This document shows, piece by piece, positions 45,286 through 58,439 of a DNA stretch of 64,000 nt (positions are counted from its first letter, which is position 1; every line of letters begins with the position of its first letter). The position numbers were made by a program, and so were the translations under genes. The notes under the pieces were generated by a model, which worked only from the letters and a program-made list of their open reading frames with translations, was not told the origin of the DNA and did no database searches. Source of the DNA: Nymphaea colorata (lineage: Eukaryota; Streptophyta; Magnoliopsida; Nymphaeales; Nymphaeaceae); assembly GCF_008831285.2 (NCBI RefSeq), contig NC_045139.1, positions 22,674,412 to 22,738,411 of the forward strand, in the 5' to 3' direction.

Positions 45286-48228
45286 CTCAGCCCAACCAGC
45301 CTTCAATCAACTCACGTTCTGCTCCAGCTGGTCGTGTGCTCAAGGCGTCGCATGCAAGCACCTCCCAAGCCGGTTCATTCTAGCGGCACCTAGCTGCTCA
45401 AAGCAACTTCAAATCAGACTCCCCCAAGGCAGGATATTCAACTCACCAGCTGCCCCTCGTTTGTGCCGATTAACATTTAGCCCAACTTGGCACCCTTGAT
45501 CTGCGCTATTTTGAACAACAATCGAAGCCCAACTTCGGCTTAAGATTTCTGCAAATCAAGTTGGTAACCTCTCTAACTTGCATGAAGTTTAGTTATATTG
45601 CCATGCATGTATAAATCAGACCTCATTTAGCAGCCACAAAGTGGCTGGCTGGTAACTAGGCAGAACGACTCCATCATGTCTTGCTTTGCAGCTGCCTTGG
45701 TGAAGTCGATGCCTCTTCAGGCCCAAATCAATGGGTTCCATTTTCATTATGCAATTAAAACCATGCAACTTGATTCAGCTTACGAAATGTTGGTCATTCA
45801 TCACCATGTTGTAGATCCTAACTAGTCCTATGGTTTGAGGTTTTCACCAAGCCATTTAACTCAAGATGGCACTTCTTTCTTGCTGTTCCAAAACAGCAAC
45901 CCTCTTGCATGTTTTGATCATTCTAATTAACATAATTTGTGACATTTTTTCTAAGCATTTCCTTGCTAGAAATGGAATGATTAAATGAACGGCGTGTCTG
46001 GATGGGAGTTCTTCTATTTTTAAAAGCTGGGAATGATGACCAGCCGGGTCAATAAGGAGATAATGTACATGTTAATGCATATGTGCAGGCATTCCCATGA
46101 TCGCCCAAACCTATTTGAGCAAAATTCTATTTTTTCTAAAAATCATAAAATGATGTTTTCAAAAACTAATTTAAAAAATCTCATTCATGCAATATTGGAG
46201 GAATACCACCATGGTTTGAGAAAAGGATCATCCTTTCATCTATGTAATCATCTGAATGATTGCAAAGAGGGAGAGAAGAATGAAGCATGGATGTTCTTGA
46301 ATGTAGGATGGATTGGAACTCACAACTTTGCCAAAATGATTCCATCAAGGGTTGGATCTACTCAATCAATGAGTATGATCTACCTTAAAATGGAATAAAT
46401 CAAACAAAATGGGCTCATTTTAGCTTATCTCATTTCTGTAATTTTTAAAAATATCTATGATTTAAAAAATCAACTATTAGCATGCTCATCTAGTTGGGTT
46501 TCAAAAGAAGCTCCTAGATCCAAAACAATTTTTTTTATCAAATCCAAAATCATTAGTGTAATCATATTCGTACCAAACATATTGGAAAATGTATTTCCAA
46601 ATAGCCAATCATTCTCAAAATCAAAACAAGCTACTAGATGTGTCTCAAATCAAGCCATTTCAACTCAAAACCGATTTTTAAAAAATGACAAGAATTTTTC
46701 TAGACTGAATACAAAGATGTTTAAAATGTTAGGTTATTGATATAAGAAACTACTTTACCTATACCTATGTCAAAAACAAGTTGAAACCAACTTGTCCCAT
46801 TTCTAAATCCAACCAATTCAATTTCTAAACCTAAAGCCAATACTCTATTTTAGAGGAATTTACTAATTTTCCTCACCTAAAGAGAAGCTTTTCTCAAAAT
46901 TCTCAAAATCCTCAAACAATAAGCTTGGACCATTAAAGCTCGTCTTCACCCAATTCATTTTGGAACCCAATTTAAAACCAAAATTTACAAAATTCAAAGC
47001 CCATGGACATTATCTCCAAAAACTTTTCTTGATATTAAGAATAGGCTTAGAGGACGTCCTACATTTCCACCTCTAAAGTGGACCAACATGAGATCCAAAT
47101 GGAATTATGGATGCAGAGACATTGAGTGAAACATGAATGAACATGTAGTTTATTTCATGCATGCATACACACTCACATCACCAATGCACTCACTCACTTT
47201 CGCAAAATCTAAGTGAGTCAAGTCAGATTCGCAACCATGACCAAGTTATATTGCAATAAAAACTTGAACACCTCACTTATTTTGTCCCCAAAACACAAAA
47301 TTTATAAAATGATTGCAAAAACCTACATTTTCAAAATCAATTTCCAATTCATGATTGGATTTTCCTCAAAAATCAAACCAAATTTCAAATCTAAATTGAG
47401 CAAATTTTCATGATCTTGGTCTAAAATTCCCAAAATCAAGTTTCTCAAAACAAGGAAATTTCAATATCCCTTCCAATATTCAATTCTATCCAATTTTTCA
47501 AACTCACTAATCGAGTGAACTCATTTTTTTTCCATGTTTCCTAAAAACCAAGTTCAAAAGCCCAAAATATTGGTCTATTTCTAGTCATTTCCCAAACATA
47601 GAAATTTCAATCTCTAAGATCAAATCCAATTTTATAAAACCAACCTTTGGTTTCAAAAACAAGTCCCAATTCCAAAAATTTGGAAGATCTAGCCCAAATC
47701 TCCAATTTCCAATCTACCAATTCAATTCAATTTCAATCCACAATCCTATTTCGAAAATCCGATTTCAATATCCAAATTCTATCCAAAAATTTCAATTTCA
47801 ATTTCAAATCCTAATTCCACTCAAAATTTAATTTCCTACCCAAGATCAAAATTCTCAATTCGCCAAACTCTATTTTTTGGACCAAATCAAAAATCAATTA
47901 CTACAATCTGGGATTAATCCAAAGATACCATGCAAATTTTCAATCCCCAATTTTCTAAATTCTGATATATTCTCAATCTTGTTCAAAATGAACATCAAAA
48001 TCCAAAATCTGATCCCCGGATTGGAAAAATAACTTGTCAAAGCTTGAAAGAACCTATACCTTGGATTGACTATCCCTGTTACGAGTGGCAGGAATGGTGA
48101 ATCCTTGTATTGATGGTTGGGTTCCTTTCTCCTAAAATCCATTTTTCGACAAACCCAAATTTTGTTGCTTCACACACGGTTTTTCCTCAACCACACAGGT
48201 CGCCAGTATGATCAAATGTGCGAATAGA

Positions 48229-48247
48229 TGGCATGCCTAGTGGGACC
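48229..48247 (+). other. Primer-binding site of element A
   Basis: TGGCATGCCTAGTGGGACC, two bases after the LTR end. It matches in layout the PBS of element C (8499-8481). The tRNA used cannot be fixed by eye; the sequence resembles the non-initiator PBS of Tat/Ogre elements. Confidence 0.6.
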
Positions 48248-49150
48248 CTTCAACTCTTGTTTAGTTCTCAAGCACAAGTTATTTTCTCAAATGTCATACA
48301 TCAATTGCATGAAATATTCATGACCTCAACTACCAGCATCATGCATGACTAATTGAGGAAAAAAAAACATGCTCTCCTAGTCTTACTCCTAGGTTTCCTC
48401 TCTAAGTTTCAAAAATTCATCTTTTAGGAATATATGTAGCAGAGACATCTATTTTTGCGTTCAAGTTTCCAAAAAAACCCATTACCCATCAAGTCCTGGT
48501 CATCAGCTATTTTTGGGACCTAGTCAAAGATATAGCTTTACAACTCAACCAACCACTTGTATTAAAAAATCCTCCCATTTAGTATCAACGCAGACAAGTC
48601 CCTATTATATTGATGGGTGAACAAAGAGAAATGAAGAGCCCCAAACCCTAGATAAACTTAACAATGGACAATACCATTGACCTTGGTATAATAAAGGGTC
48701 GTTAAGGGTCCAAAACTATTTTTCAAAGCAATAGAAGTCTAGGAAAGGATTGTTTGTTTCCCTCCTTACAAAAAATGAGACTTCATCTTCTCTCACATCA
48801 ATCATACCAAATATCTAATGGTGCCAACTTGCTTGTGTCTAGATGGACTTTTCAGAAAACTTCTTTCCATATGATCATATTTTCTTTGATGAATGCCAAT
48901 GCCGATCCAAACTTCGAACAATGCTAACCAAAGTCTACCTAACCAATGGTACTTGTCCTGGTACCCCACCTTGATGTATGTTCCCGGACCACCTGGAAAA
49001 TTGCGTGCTTGAAGAAGCAGCCAACTTGGTGACTCAATCTATCAATGCAGTTTGATCCATGCAATTGCAAAAAGGTGGAATCCAAGAACCAACACATTCT
49101 TGTTTCCATAGGGTAAAATTACCATCACCATAGACAAGTTTTCCAATATT

Positions 49151-49567
49151 ATGGGGCTTCTTGTACTAGAGGGTGATCCAAGAGGGCCAATTGAAAGTCA
49201 GTTCCTTGTCAACCAAGAAGAAGTCAAAATTTTAGAGGTGATAAGCAGGTTCACTAAAAAAAGGAGTTTGACACTTTTAGAACAAGACGAACGCCAGTAC
49301 ATTCAACTGGAGAGTCTCAGTAAGGAGCTCTCCCAATATGTCTATCTGACCACCTTATCTAGGAATGTTTTTGACAAGTACAAAAATTCAGTGATAATGT
49401 GCACCGTCAAGAACAAAGAGGAAACTATGTATTTCAGGGTCGCTCATCTCTTTAGAAAATGGAGACATGTCAAAGCCTGCCATCGATCAATAATTGTGGC
49501 AGCTCTTGCCTTCCTATACAAAGGGTTGTTCAATTTTTCTATTCGAGATGCAGACCACATAGAATAA
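49151..49567 (+). CDS. Leader open reading frame upstream of gag in element A (138 codons, Ogre-type ORF1 candidate)
   Basis: This uninterrupted frame starts MGLLVLEGDPRGPIES and ends SIRDADHIE. It lies about 900 bp after the PBS and 680 bp before gag. It is rich in charged residues, without signal peptide, membrane segment or zinc motif, and I recognise no family. The sequence after its end (49560-49800) is conserved in element B (63460-63240, minus), where GPYFTVEC can be read in both. Ogre/Tat elements are known to carry an extra ORF upstream of gag, and this is a plausible remnant. It is notable for being open while the surrounding gag is full of stops. Function unknown. Confidence 0.4.
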   Translation: MGLLVLEGDPRGPIESQFLVNQEEVKILEVISRFTKKRSLTLLEQDERQYIQLESLSKELSQYVYLTTLSRNVFDKYKNSVIMCTVKNKEETMYFRVAHLFRKWRHVKACHRSIIVAALAFLYKGLFNFSIRDADHIE

Positions 49568-50249
49568 TGTGTCTTCACTCGACAATCTTGATTCTACAAG
49601 CAGGCAAGACCACAATCTAGTCATTTTCATAATCCAAATGAGAGATTGTTCAGTGTGGAACATTACTGAAGAAGAACAAGTTGCCGAAGAAAACATCATA
49701 TGGATTTCTTCAACAGAGACATTTTCAAATAATGATACATGTACAACCGGATAGAGGTTGCCTGCTCTTGGGGCCCTACTTCACAGTGGAGTGTCATCCA
49801 GAGTGGTCAAGAACATATGCCTTATCCCAACAACGATGGGGACATTTTGCCCATATCTACCTCATCCTTGGCTCAGCCATGAGTCATAATTATACCAAAT
49901 GGTGGGATGATTCCTGTACATTGGTCACCCTTTGTTAGGGGTCAACAACCTAGTCTAAATGCATTGTAATCAATCAAGTCTCCAAAACAACAATGTCTCA
50001 TCTTGATTATGCAATGGAACATCTTTTCATATCTATCATCAAGTTATTTTCCAGAATTATAATTTTTATTGTTCTTTTCTTCCTTTTCAATCATGTGAAC
50101 ATCAAGTTTATGGTGGAAAGCCAAAGTCAGAGAAAGAGAAGAATAGAAATGGAGTCAGAACAATCACTTCCTCTCAACCAAGTTGAGAAATCATCATGAA
50201 GCTCTAGCACCGCAAAGGCTCTGAAATCCGATCAGTAGGAATACAAAGA

Positions 50250-51164
50250 GGTTCCCACAATTCATGCTCAGATTCAACAAAGAGCAAGCAAAGACATATC
50301 AAAAAAAGAAAAGAAAAAGGAGAGCCTAGTGATGGTGATACTTACAGCAACACCACTACCAAAACCAGTTGTGAAAAAGAAAACAGCATGACAACCCCTA
50401 AAGAGAAAAAGAAGGAAGAAGGGGAAACCTATCAAAATCAAACTCCAAGGAGTAGAGAAGAAACTCAATGCCATCCAACTTAAGGGCAAAAACAAATGAA
50501 ATTTCACCTACGAAGACTTCTATGAAAGCTTCAAGAATGATAAATACATTGGGAACTTTCTAAAGAAATTTGTGAAGTTCAACAGCTAGGATGGCCCTAA
50601 AGGTCATTTGGTGATGTTCTTCATTGATTGTTACAAATTCAGAAACAATCATCATGCTATCTTCTATTGCTTTTCATGCAGCCTAGAAGGCATAGCAGCA
50701 CAGTGGTACTAGAAACATGTCAACCCAGTAGAACTCAAAAATTTTGACAAACTGATCAACTTGTTCATTGAGCAGTTCATCTAGAATGCGGAAACTGTTC
50801 CAACTAACAATACCCTCCGCAACCTCAAACAAAGACTAGGAGAAAGGGTCAGAGACTTCATCTAGAGATGGAGATCGGCTTGCAACAAAATAAGGGACCC
50901 AATATCCCAATCTCATGCATTGGGGTTGAGTACCAACAATCTCTCTTAGTACTGAGAAGCCTAATTTGCAATGATCCCATAAAGTCATTCATTTTTATAG
51001 AAGGAGTTGAAGGCATTGAAGCCGACATAGATAGTGGGGCATATGAGGTACTAAACCCAGCAAAACATACAGAAGAGGCCAGAAAGAACAATGGCCAATA
51101 TGTTCCAGCCAATGTCACTGCAAATGTGCCAAAGAAAGAAAAATTTGACTCCAAAAGCTAGATC

Positions 51165-51201
<37 letters not shown>

Positions 51202-51530
51202 CAACAAACACCCAAGATAGAATTATGATAGAAAATTCCAAGCATTGGAACAATCTTATGAGGAAATCATGGATGAACTACTAAAAAGGGGCACACTGTC
51301 GTGGCCCAAAGTTGCCAATCCTCTTTTGTCATGGGGACAGACAAAACCCAATTCTGCAAATTCCACTGAGCACTGAGGCACGACACAGAGGACTATCTGG
51401 TACTCAAAAACATAATCTAGGATGTAGTGGACAAAGAAATGATCAAGATGACTCCTGAGCAACCATAAACAATCACCAATCTTTTCCTGAAGCATGGAAA
51501 GGAAACAACTTCAATGATCAGACACACTTC
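50250..51530 (+). pseudogene. Gag of element A, with stops
   Basis: Across frames: a lysine-rich N-terminal part (50280-50490), YEDFYESFKNDKYIGNFLKKF (50510-50575), MFFIDCYKFRNN (50612-50650), then LEGIAAQWY, KNFDKLINLFIEQF, TLRNLKQRLGERVRDF and RWRSACNKI (to 50895), the classical gypsy gag capsid. SQSHALGLSTNNLS follows. After a CAA repeat (51164-51201) comes EEIMDELLKRGTLS and a CKFH.ALRHDTEDY motif (about 51350-51400), which corresponds to the nucleocapsid knuckle with the last ligand changed. At least six stops occur. Confidence 0.8.
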
Positions 51531-51761
51531 CATCCACCTAAATAGCAAGTCATGGTGACTCATAACAAAGGAGATCCAAATAACTTCTTCAAGCTACTGG
51601 CGATGAGAGATGAAGGAACACCCTCTACTAGTACCGCTGTTATGGAAAAAGAAGAATTAGATCTAAAGCCTCTGGAAACACTATACAACTAGCAAGAGCC
51701 TCCAACCCTTATCAAGACTGCAAAGATCAGTCCAAATAGAAAGGACCAATGGAATTAAGGG

Positions 51762-51944
51762 TTGTACCAAAATGGCCCACTATACTTCACAAATGAAGGC
51801 CTCCCTAATGGAGGCACTTTGCACATTGACGTCCTCTATATTCCAATCACAACCCGAGGCACCATAGTCACTCACGTGTTGGTTAATGGTGGGGCAAGTT
51901 TCAACATTTGCACATTTCAGATAGCACAAGCCCTAGGGATCTGA
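51762..51944 (+). pseudogene. Aspartic protease of element A, catalytic Asp replaced by Asn
   Basis: The frame reads GGTLHIDVLYIPITTRGTI, then THVLVNGGASFNICTFQIAQALG. The gypsy protease signature is VLVDGGAS; here the catalytic aspartate is asparagine. The equivalent site in element B keeps D but has changed the following glycines (VLVDGRAS). No continuation into RT is seen before 52159. Confidence 0.75.
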
Positions 51945-52159
51945 GGTCTAGAATATGCACCCACACCAAACATTGTTGAGCAATGGTACCTAAGGCTTTT
52001 GGGGCATGGATCTAAAGAGATATATGATCTAGAGTCCAAATTGTTGAGATCCATATCTGAGTTCAAGATGTAATTCAAGAAAAATATGAATTTGCTCTTC
52101 GTAATCCAATTCGAAGATATAAATCTAAAAGTTTGAAACTAAGGTTTTGGATTTATAGG

Positions 52160-55100
52160 TTGTTCACAGCTCCGATCTTCATGGCAATGTATGCATCAAA
52201 GGAAAACCATGCACTAAGTAGCAAAATTTGGGTTTTTTTAGAAAATGGATTTTATGAGAAAGGAAGACGTCCATCGGTACAAGGATTGACCATTCCTATT
52301 GCCTTTAATAGGGGTAATGGTAGCGTAATCAATCCAAGATCTAGCTTATTTCAAGCTTCGACAAGCTATCTTTTCTACATGCATGAGTAGGGATTGGATT
52401 TTGGATTTTAGTGTTTATTGTAAACAAGATTGAGAATATTTAAATTTTGGAAATCGGAGGATTGAAAATTTGTATGAGATCTTTGGATTAATCCCATATT
52501 GTAGTAATTGATCTTTCATATTGGGGGATTGAAATTGAATTTAACTAGGCATTAAAAATTGGAGATTTGGGCTAGAGCTTAGAAATTGTTGGAATTGGAA
52601 CCTATTTTTGAAACCAAAGTTTGGTTTTAAAAAATTGAATTTGGATATTAGAGATTGAAATTTCCAAGAATAGGAATGGTCAGCGATGAACCAATATGTT
52701 GGCTTTTGAACTTGGTTTTTGGAAATATGAGAAAAAATTGATTTCACTCGATTGGTGAGTTTGGAAAATTGGATAGAACTGGAAATTGGATGGGAGATTG
52801 AAATTGTGTTGTTTGGAGAAACTTAATTTTGAGAATTTTTGACCAAGATCATGAACATTTACTTCATTTGGATTTTAAAATTGGTTTGATTTTAGAGAAA
52901 ATCTAATCATAGATTTAAAATTGATTTAAAAAATATAGGTCTTTCAATTATTTTGGAAATTTTATGTTTTCGTGATGAAATAGCTGAGGTATCCAGGTCT
53001 TTGTCGCAATATGATTTGGGGATGGTACTGACTCCAACTCGACTTACTTAAATTTTTTGAAAGTGAGTTGGAGCATTGGTGAAAAACCTAACATTTGAAA
53101 ATTCTTTGTATTGAGTGTAGAGAATTTTTATGAATTTCATTAGGTTGCCATTTTGTAAGATTGGTTTTGAGTTGAAAATGGCCTCATTTGAGATATATCA
53201 AGTAGCTTGTTTTGATTTTGAAAATGATATGCTATTTGGAAATGCATTTTCCAAATATGTTTGGTAGGAATATGATTCCAATAATGATTTTGGATTTGAT
53301 CAAAAAGTTTGTTTTGGATATAGGAGCTTCTTTTGAAACCCAACTAATTGTTGATAGTAGATTTCAAAATTATAGATATTTTTCAAAATTTCAGAAATGA
53401 TACAAGCTGAAATGAGTGCATTTTATTTAATTTATTCCATTTTAAGGTAGATCATACTCATGGATTGAGAACATCCAATCCTTCATGAAATCATTGTGAT
53501 GAAGTTGTGAGATCCAAACCATTGTAAATTCAAGAATATCCATGCTTCATTCTTCTCTCTCTCTTTGCTTTCATTCATATGATTACATAGATGAAAGGAT
53601 GGCACTTTACCCAAACCATGGTAGCATTCCTCCAATATTGAATTAATGAGATCTTTTTAAATTAGATTTTGAAAACATCATTTTCTGATTGGACATATGC
53701 ATTAACATGTAATTATTTTCGTATTGGTTCCAATTAGGCATCATTCCCAACTTTTAAAAATAGAAGAAATCGGAACCCAAACCCACTATTCATTTGCCAT
53801 TTCCATTCATCATTCATATCAAGATGCATGCTTAGAATGTCCATCATTTCCAAAAAGGTAATGCTTAGAAAAAATGGCACAAATTATTGAGATTAGAATG
53901 ATCAAATCATGCATGAAGGTTGCAGTTTTGGACAGCAAAAGAGATGTGTCATTCTTAAGTCAAATGGATTGGCAATTTTAGGTTTTACACCATGGTGACG
54001 AATCACCAACATTTGGTAATCTGAAATCAAGTTGCATTGTTTTAATTGAATAACAAAAATGAAACCCATTGATTTGGGTGTTCGGGGTTAAAAACCAAGG
54101 GTATTTGAACCCTAGTTTTTAACATGGAAGGAAAAAGTGTCGACTTCACCAAAGCTGCTGCAAAGCAAAACATGGTGGAGCCGTTCAGCCCCTGTTACAG
54201 CCAGCCACTTTGTGGCTGCTAAATGAGGTTTAATTCTCATTCTTTTTTAGAAAAATTATGCATGCATGACAATATAACTAAATTTCATGCAATTTAGAGA
54301 TGTTTCCAACCTAATTTGCTGGAAATCTTGAGTCAAAGTTGAGCTTGGATTGCTATCCAAAACAAGGCAGAACAGGGGTGCTGAGTTGGGCCAAATGTTC
54401 TGGCTGGAATCGGCCTGAATGAGGGGCAGCTGGCGAGTTGAATAGCCTGCCTTGGTGGAATCCAATTTGAAGTTGCTTTGAGCAGCTAGGGGATGCTGGA
54501 ATGAACCGGCTTGGGAGGTGCTTGCTTGCGACGCCTTAAGCACATGACCAGCTGGAGCAGATCGTGAGAAGGCTGGCTGGGCTGAGTTGCCCTAGGGAGG
54601 GGATCCAACTTCACTGAAACGCCTTGGGCATGCCTTGGTAGGAGTGACCAGCTAGAGAATGGGAGCTGCTTGAGGAGCTTGGCTGATTGTGCCTTGGCTG
54701 GGTTTAAGTTGGCGTCTAGCAAGCTAGACATCTGAGGCTTTGACATCTTCCTCTTGATGGCTGTTGCAGCTACGGAGCCAATAGTCTCTTGGCTTGAGTA
54801 AGAAAATTTGGAGAGGACTTGAGAGGATGGCGTGGGAGCTTGAAAGAGAGCCCTTGAGAGAGACATCCAAGGCTACCAAGGGATTGCTAAGGGTCCTTTG
54901 CTGCTTGCAAGGGGAGATTTATATAGGCACCAAGACATGAAGACATGGTGCTAGACAGATTGTTTGGAAACCCAAGGAATCATGGAGCAATCTCCATGAT
55001 TTTGACAGAGGAAGGAGCAAGGTCTGCATGCAAGGGGCACCTTCTCCCTTGCAAAACAGTTGGCTTCCTTGTCTTCTTTGCCTAGCTTGAAAATCAAGCA

Positions 55101-56022
55101 AGCATGGAGGGCTGTTTCTTCATATCAGCCATAGAGATTTGGTCCTTGACCAGTTGGTTAGGATTCAGGTGAGAAAGAATTGAAAGGGGGAACATCTTTA
55201 ATGACTGGTTCCCCTTGCAACTGAACCAGAATTTTTTTGGTTCCATCCTTCTAACCGGCTAGGGGAGGGACATCAAAATGGGCTGTCCCATTTTTTGGTA
55301 TCTCAAAACACTTGTTCAATTTTCTTGAAATTTGAAACTAATGAAAGAGGTAAATCTTTTTGGAATTTTTCTTTTGTAATTTCAAAAATTCCAGATGAGG
55401 ATGAAGAAAGATTTTTCGAATGCCTCATCCTTTTTTCACTATTTTAAAAATGGATTAGCTAATTTGGAAAATTTTTTAATGGAGTATGCTCGCTTGAGCC
55501 ACCTTTTATTTGATTGGTCTAGATCATGGCCGATCTAATCTCAAGCATTTTGTCATGGCACATCGAGGTTGAGAGAGTTTTTTGACTCACTTGAATTGGT
55601 AATAGATTAACTCGATCTTGTAAACAATTTTTTATAAATAGTTTTTAGGAAAATTGAGGAAATCATCGCTCTACATGATTCATTCCTAGATTTTTCCAGA
55701 AAGAAAGAGAGAAAGTCATGCTGACTTATTTTTCTCTCTTTGTTTGGAATAACATTTTAACTCTCACTAAAAATAATTTTTAATGTTGATTGAAAATTTA
55801 AGTTTTCGATCTTGATTTGCATCGATCTCAAACTTATCCTTGGAATTTTGTTTAAATTTGAAAAAAATCTTTATTTTTTAAATTCGTTGAATTTTCGCAA
55901 GTGGCGTCGAGGCTTGGATCTAGAATTGGATTAAGCAGACATAAACTCTGGCCTGAGAATTTTCTTGAAAAATTTTAAGAATTGCCATTGAGAAAGATTT
56001 GGGAAAATTTGGGGTGTAAACA
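52160..56022 (-). repeat. 3' LTR of element B (3.9 kb)
   Basis: On the minus strand it begins TGTTTACACCCC at 56022 and ends GCTGTGAACA at 52160. It aligns with LTR A end to end. It holds the open frame 54866-54486 that corresponds to the frame downstream of the TATA box in LTR A. Confidence 0.85.
54918..54925 (-). promoter_or_regulatory. TATA box of LTR B
   Basis: TATATAAA on the minus strand, in the same position and context (GGTGCCTATATAAA) as in LTR A. Confidence 0.6.
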
Positions 56023-57039
56023 GATAACCTTCTTTGTTGTTGAGCAAGCTGGAAACTTTGCTTAGCGGCAAAAAAGTGCACACCAAATTTTTGCACTTAG
56101 TTTTGAAAGTTTGCCTCTTGGGCATTGAGTATTGCTGTCTTTTTGTGAAGAGAAATTTTTAGGGCAGGAGTACGCATGTATAATTTCTTCTCCCTAAAAG
56201 AATTGTTAATGATTAGAGAAATTTTGTAATTGCAAATTTTTTGCATTTGTCGCTTGGAGGACTCAGTGCTTCAAGCCTTTTGTCCTTTTGCAAGTGTTTT
56301 TTTCTTTTGCTTTTGCTTTTGCTTTAGCTTTTGCATTTTTTTCTTTTGAACAGCCCTTCACTTCTAGGGAAGATACCTCACCACCCAAAAAGCTATTATG
56401 GAATTCTACCACTTTGGTGCTTTTTTGTAGTTTGCTTTGTGGAACATTATGCCTATCGGGCTTTCTATTTAACCTTATAGTGAGTTTTGGGTTGGTAGCT
56501 ACCAGACTAGTTCGCCTTAGGGTACAATGTGTAAAATGCCCCCCGGATCCAAAAGGCTTTAAGAGACTTGACGCAAGCAAAATGTTCATGGATTGCCTTT
56601 AGCTTCACAGTGTCAACATTGACCATATCCTCACCTGCTAATGCAGGGCTTTGAACTAGAGGAACTTCTACACTCACCCCGAGCTCATCGCTCGACTCAT
56701 TTTGTTTAATAGCTCTTTCTTGTCTTGCCAAGGTCTTTCATATTAGAAAGACTTTTCTACAGCGGCATCTTGTGCTAGACCTTTGCAATTTGCTTTATTT
56801 GTCAAGATCTATGTTGATTTCTAGACATTGATCCTTAAATTTCATCAAAATTTCTTGTACATTGCAAACCAATGCTCCTTATGTTAGCTCATTCACAGTT
56901 AGATCATGAACTCACTCTTTGGAATTTGAAAATTGTTTGTAGAAATTGTTTTTGAAAATTGTTTGAATTTCATTTAGGAAATTCATTTGGAAAGATCTTG
57001 TGGTTACATTCAATCTTAAAATTTCTTAAGGTGTAACAA
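56023..57039 (-). other. 3' untranslated part of element B before the LTR
   Basis: AAAGAAGGTTATC directly precedes the LTR on the minus strand and fits the PPT position. Its neighbourhood (GCCGCTAAGCAAAG) resembles that of element C (GCCATTAAGCATG). A minus-strand frame of 108 codons (56589-56263) includes a Lys-Ala repeat from GCAAAA units at 56298-56340; no function is apparent. Confidence 0.5.
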
Positions 57040-58010
57040 TTTGATTGGATATGGAATTTCCACCCCGTCGGCATCAATTAGCCGACATGAGTTGCAGGGA
57101 AGGGCCTCCTTAATGACATAAGGTCCTTTCCAATTGGGAGCCCATTTGCCTTTGGGCTTGCCCCTTAAAGGAGCTATAGATCAAAGGACTAGGTCATTCA
57201 CTTCAAACTTCATTTCGACGATAGATTTTACGTAGTGCCAATCTACCTTTTTGCGATAGGCTTTAGCATGTTCAGCATCTTGTAATCTTCTTTCATCAAA
57301 AAGATCGAGTTGTGTCAATCTTTTTCATTTGTATATGCTTATAGAAAGTTCTATTATGGCAGCAAATTTCATTGCTAGATTTTGAATGTGTAATGGGAGG
57401 ATGATCTCTATCCCATATACTAATTTAGTTAGTATGGCATTTGTGGGCGTCCGAATCATGGTTCGACATGTCTAAAGTGCATTGTGCATTTTCTCATGCT
57501 AGTCTCAGCCTGCTTCAACGGTCCTTTTTAAGACACAAATTAAAATTTTGTTAGTTGTTTTTGTCTGTCTATTACCTTGGGGGTAATATGAGGCAAAAAA
57601 ATGAAGTTAAATTTGATATTTTTGATAGAGATTACGCATTCTCTCAGTTTAGAAATGGGTGCCATTGTTTGAAACAATGTCATGATGAATGCCAAATATG
57701 CATAGGAGGTTTTTGTAGATAAAAAAACAAAACATGTCACCCTAACAAAATTGTTTTTAGAGTGATTGCTTCTACTCATTTAGTGAAACAGTCAGTGGCA
57801 ATAGGGAAATACTTGTGACCATTTGAAGTAGGAGGATTAATTAGGCTGACCACATCGGAGGCCCACATTGACAAAGGCCAAGGCGAGCTGACCAAATAGA
57901 GATAAGCTGCAGGCACGTGTGTTAAAGGTGCATGCAATTGACATTTGATGCACTTCTTTACAAATTGTTCACAATCTTTTTGCATGGTGAGCCAGTAGTA
58001 TCCAACCCAG
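57040..58010 (-). pseudogene. Integrase of element B
   Basis: The frame 57985-57776 reads MQKDCEQFVKKCIKCQLHAP, the HHCC zinc-binding end, then SPWPLSMWASDVVSLINPP, the start of the DDE core, and GHKYFPIATDCFTK. Further on, VEAITLKT and later a GPYVI-like C-terminal segment (57160-57060) are visible in other frames. Stops and shifts interrupt the core. Confidence 0.8.
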
Positions 58011-58439
58011 ATTATTTGGTTGAATAGGGACTAATACCCGACATGGCCTCCACAAATTCCTTCATGAGCCTCTTAGATAATTTCCAATGCCTCTTATTTG
58101 TCAAGACATTAAGTGTATTCTGCATTGAATTATTTTCTTTAGAGAACGTCTGCAAGAACAAAATATCTTGTGACATATATATCAATGTCTTTTGTTCTTT
58201 GGATGACATTTCTGGTGAAAATGTGTCGTTTTGGAAATTGTCTTTGATATTTTGGTACCAAGGTACTTTTCAAATTTTTGTTTGGAGTACCAATTTTAGT
58301 ATGATTTATGCAGATTGTTCTAACTTTCCAAACTCAAAGATATTAATGATTCTTCAGGTCTAAAAGGTGATGTGGAGCCTAAGCTAGCAAAACCATCTAT
58401 GATTGGGTTTGATTCCCATTTGATATATGATAATTGATA

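Larger units (their letters stand above)
43886..48226 (+). repeat. 5' LTR of element A (4.3 kb)
   Basis: It aligns in reverse complement with 52160-56022 from TGTTTACACCCCAAATTTT at its start to the GTGCGAATA end. The middle carries a TATA box and an open frame beginning MSLSRAL at 45034. 46400-48000 is rich in CCAAATTTCAA-like words. A direct duplication of about 44 bp containing CCTATGCCAAAATCATGGAG lies at 44850-44925. Confidence 0.85.
43886..52159 (+). mobile_element. Element A: Ty3/gypsy Tat-type retrotransposon, truncated by element B
   Basis: The 5' LTR starts TGTTTACACCCC at 43886 and ends at 48226. PBS TGGCATGCCTAGTGGGACC is at 48229-48247, then a leader reading frame (49151-49567), gag (about 50250-51530) and protease (about 51762-51945). 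Recognisable sequence ends near 52159, exactly where the terminal TG of element B's inverted LTR begins. RT, RNase H, integrase and the 3' LTR are missing and may lie beyond the right edge of the window. The coding part has many stops. Homology to B runs through the LTR, leader and gag, so the two belong to one family. Confidence 0.8.
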
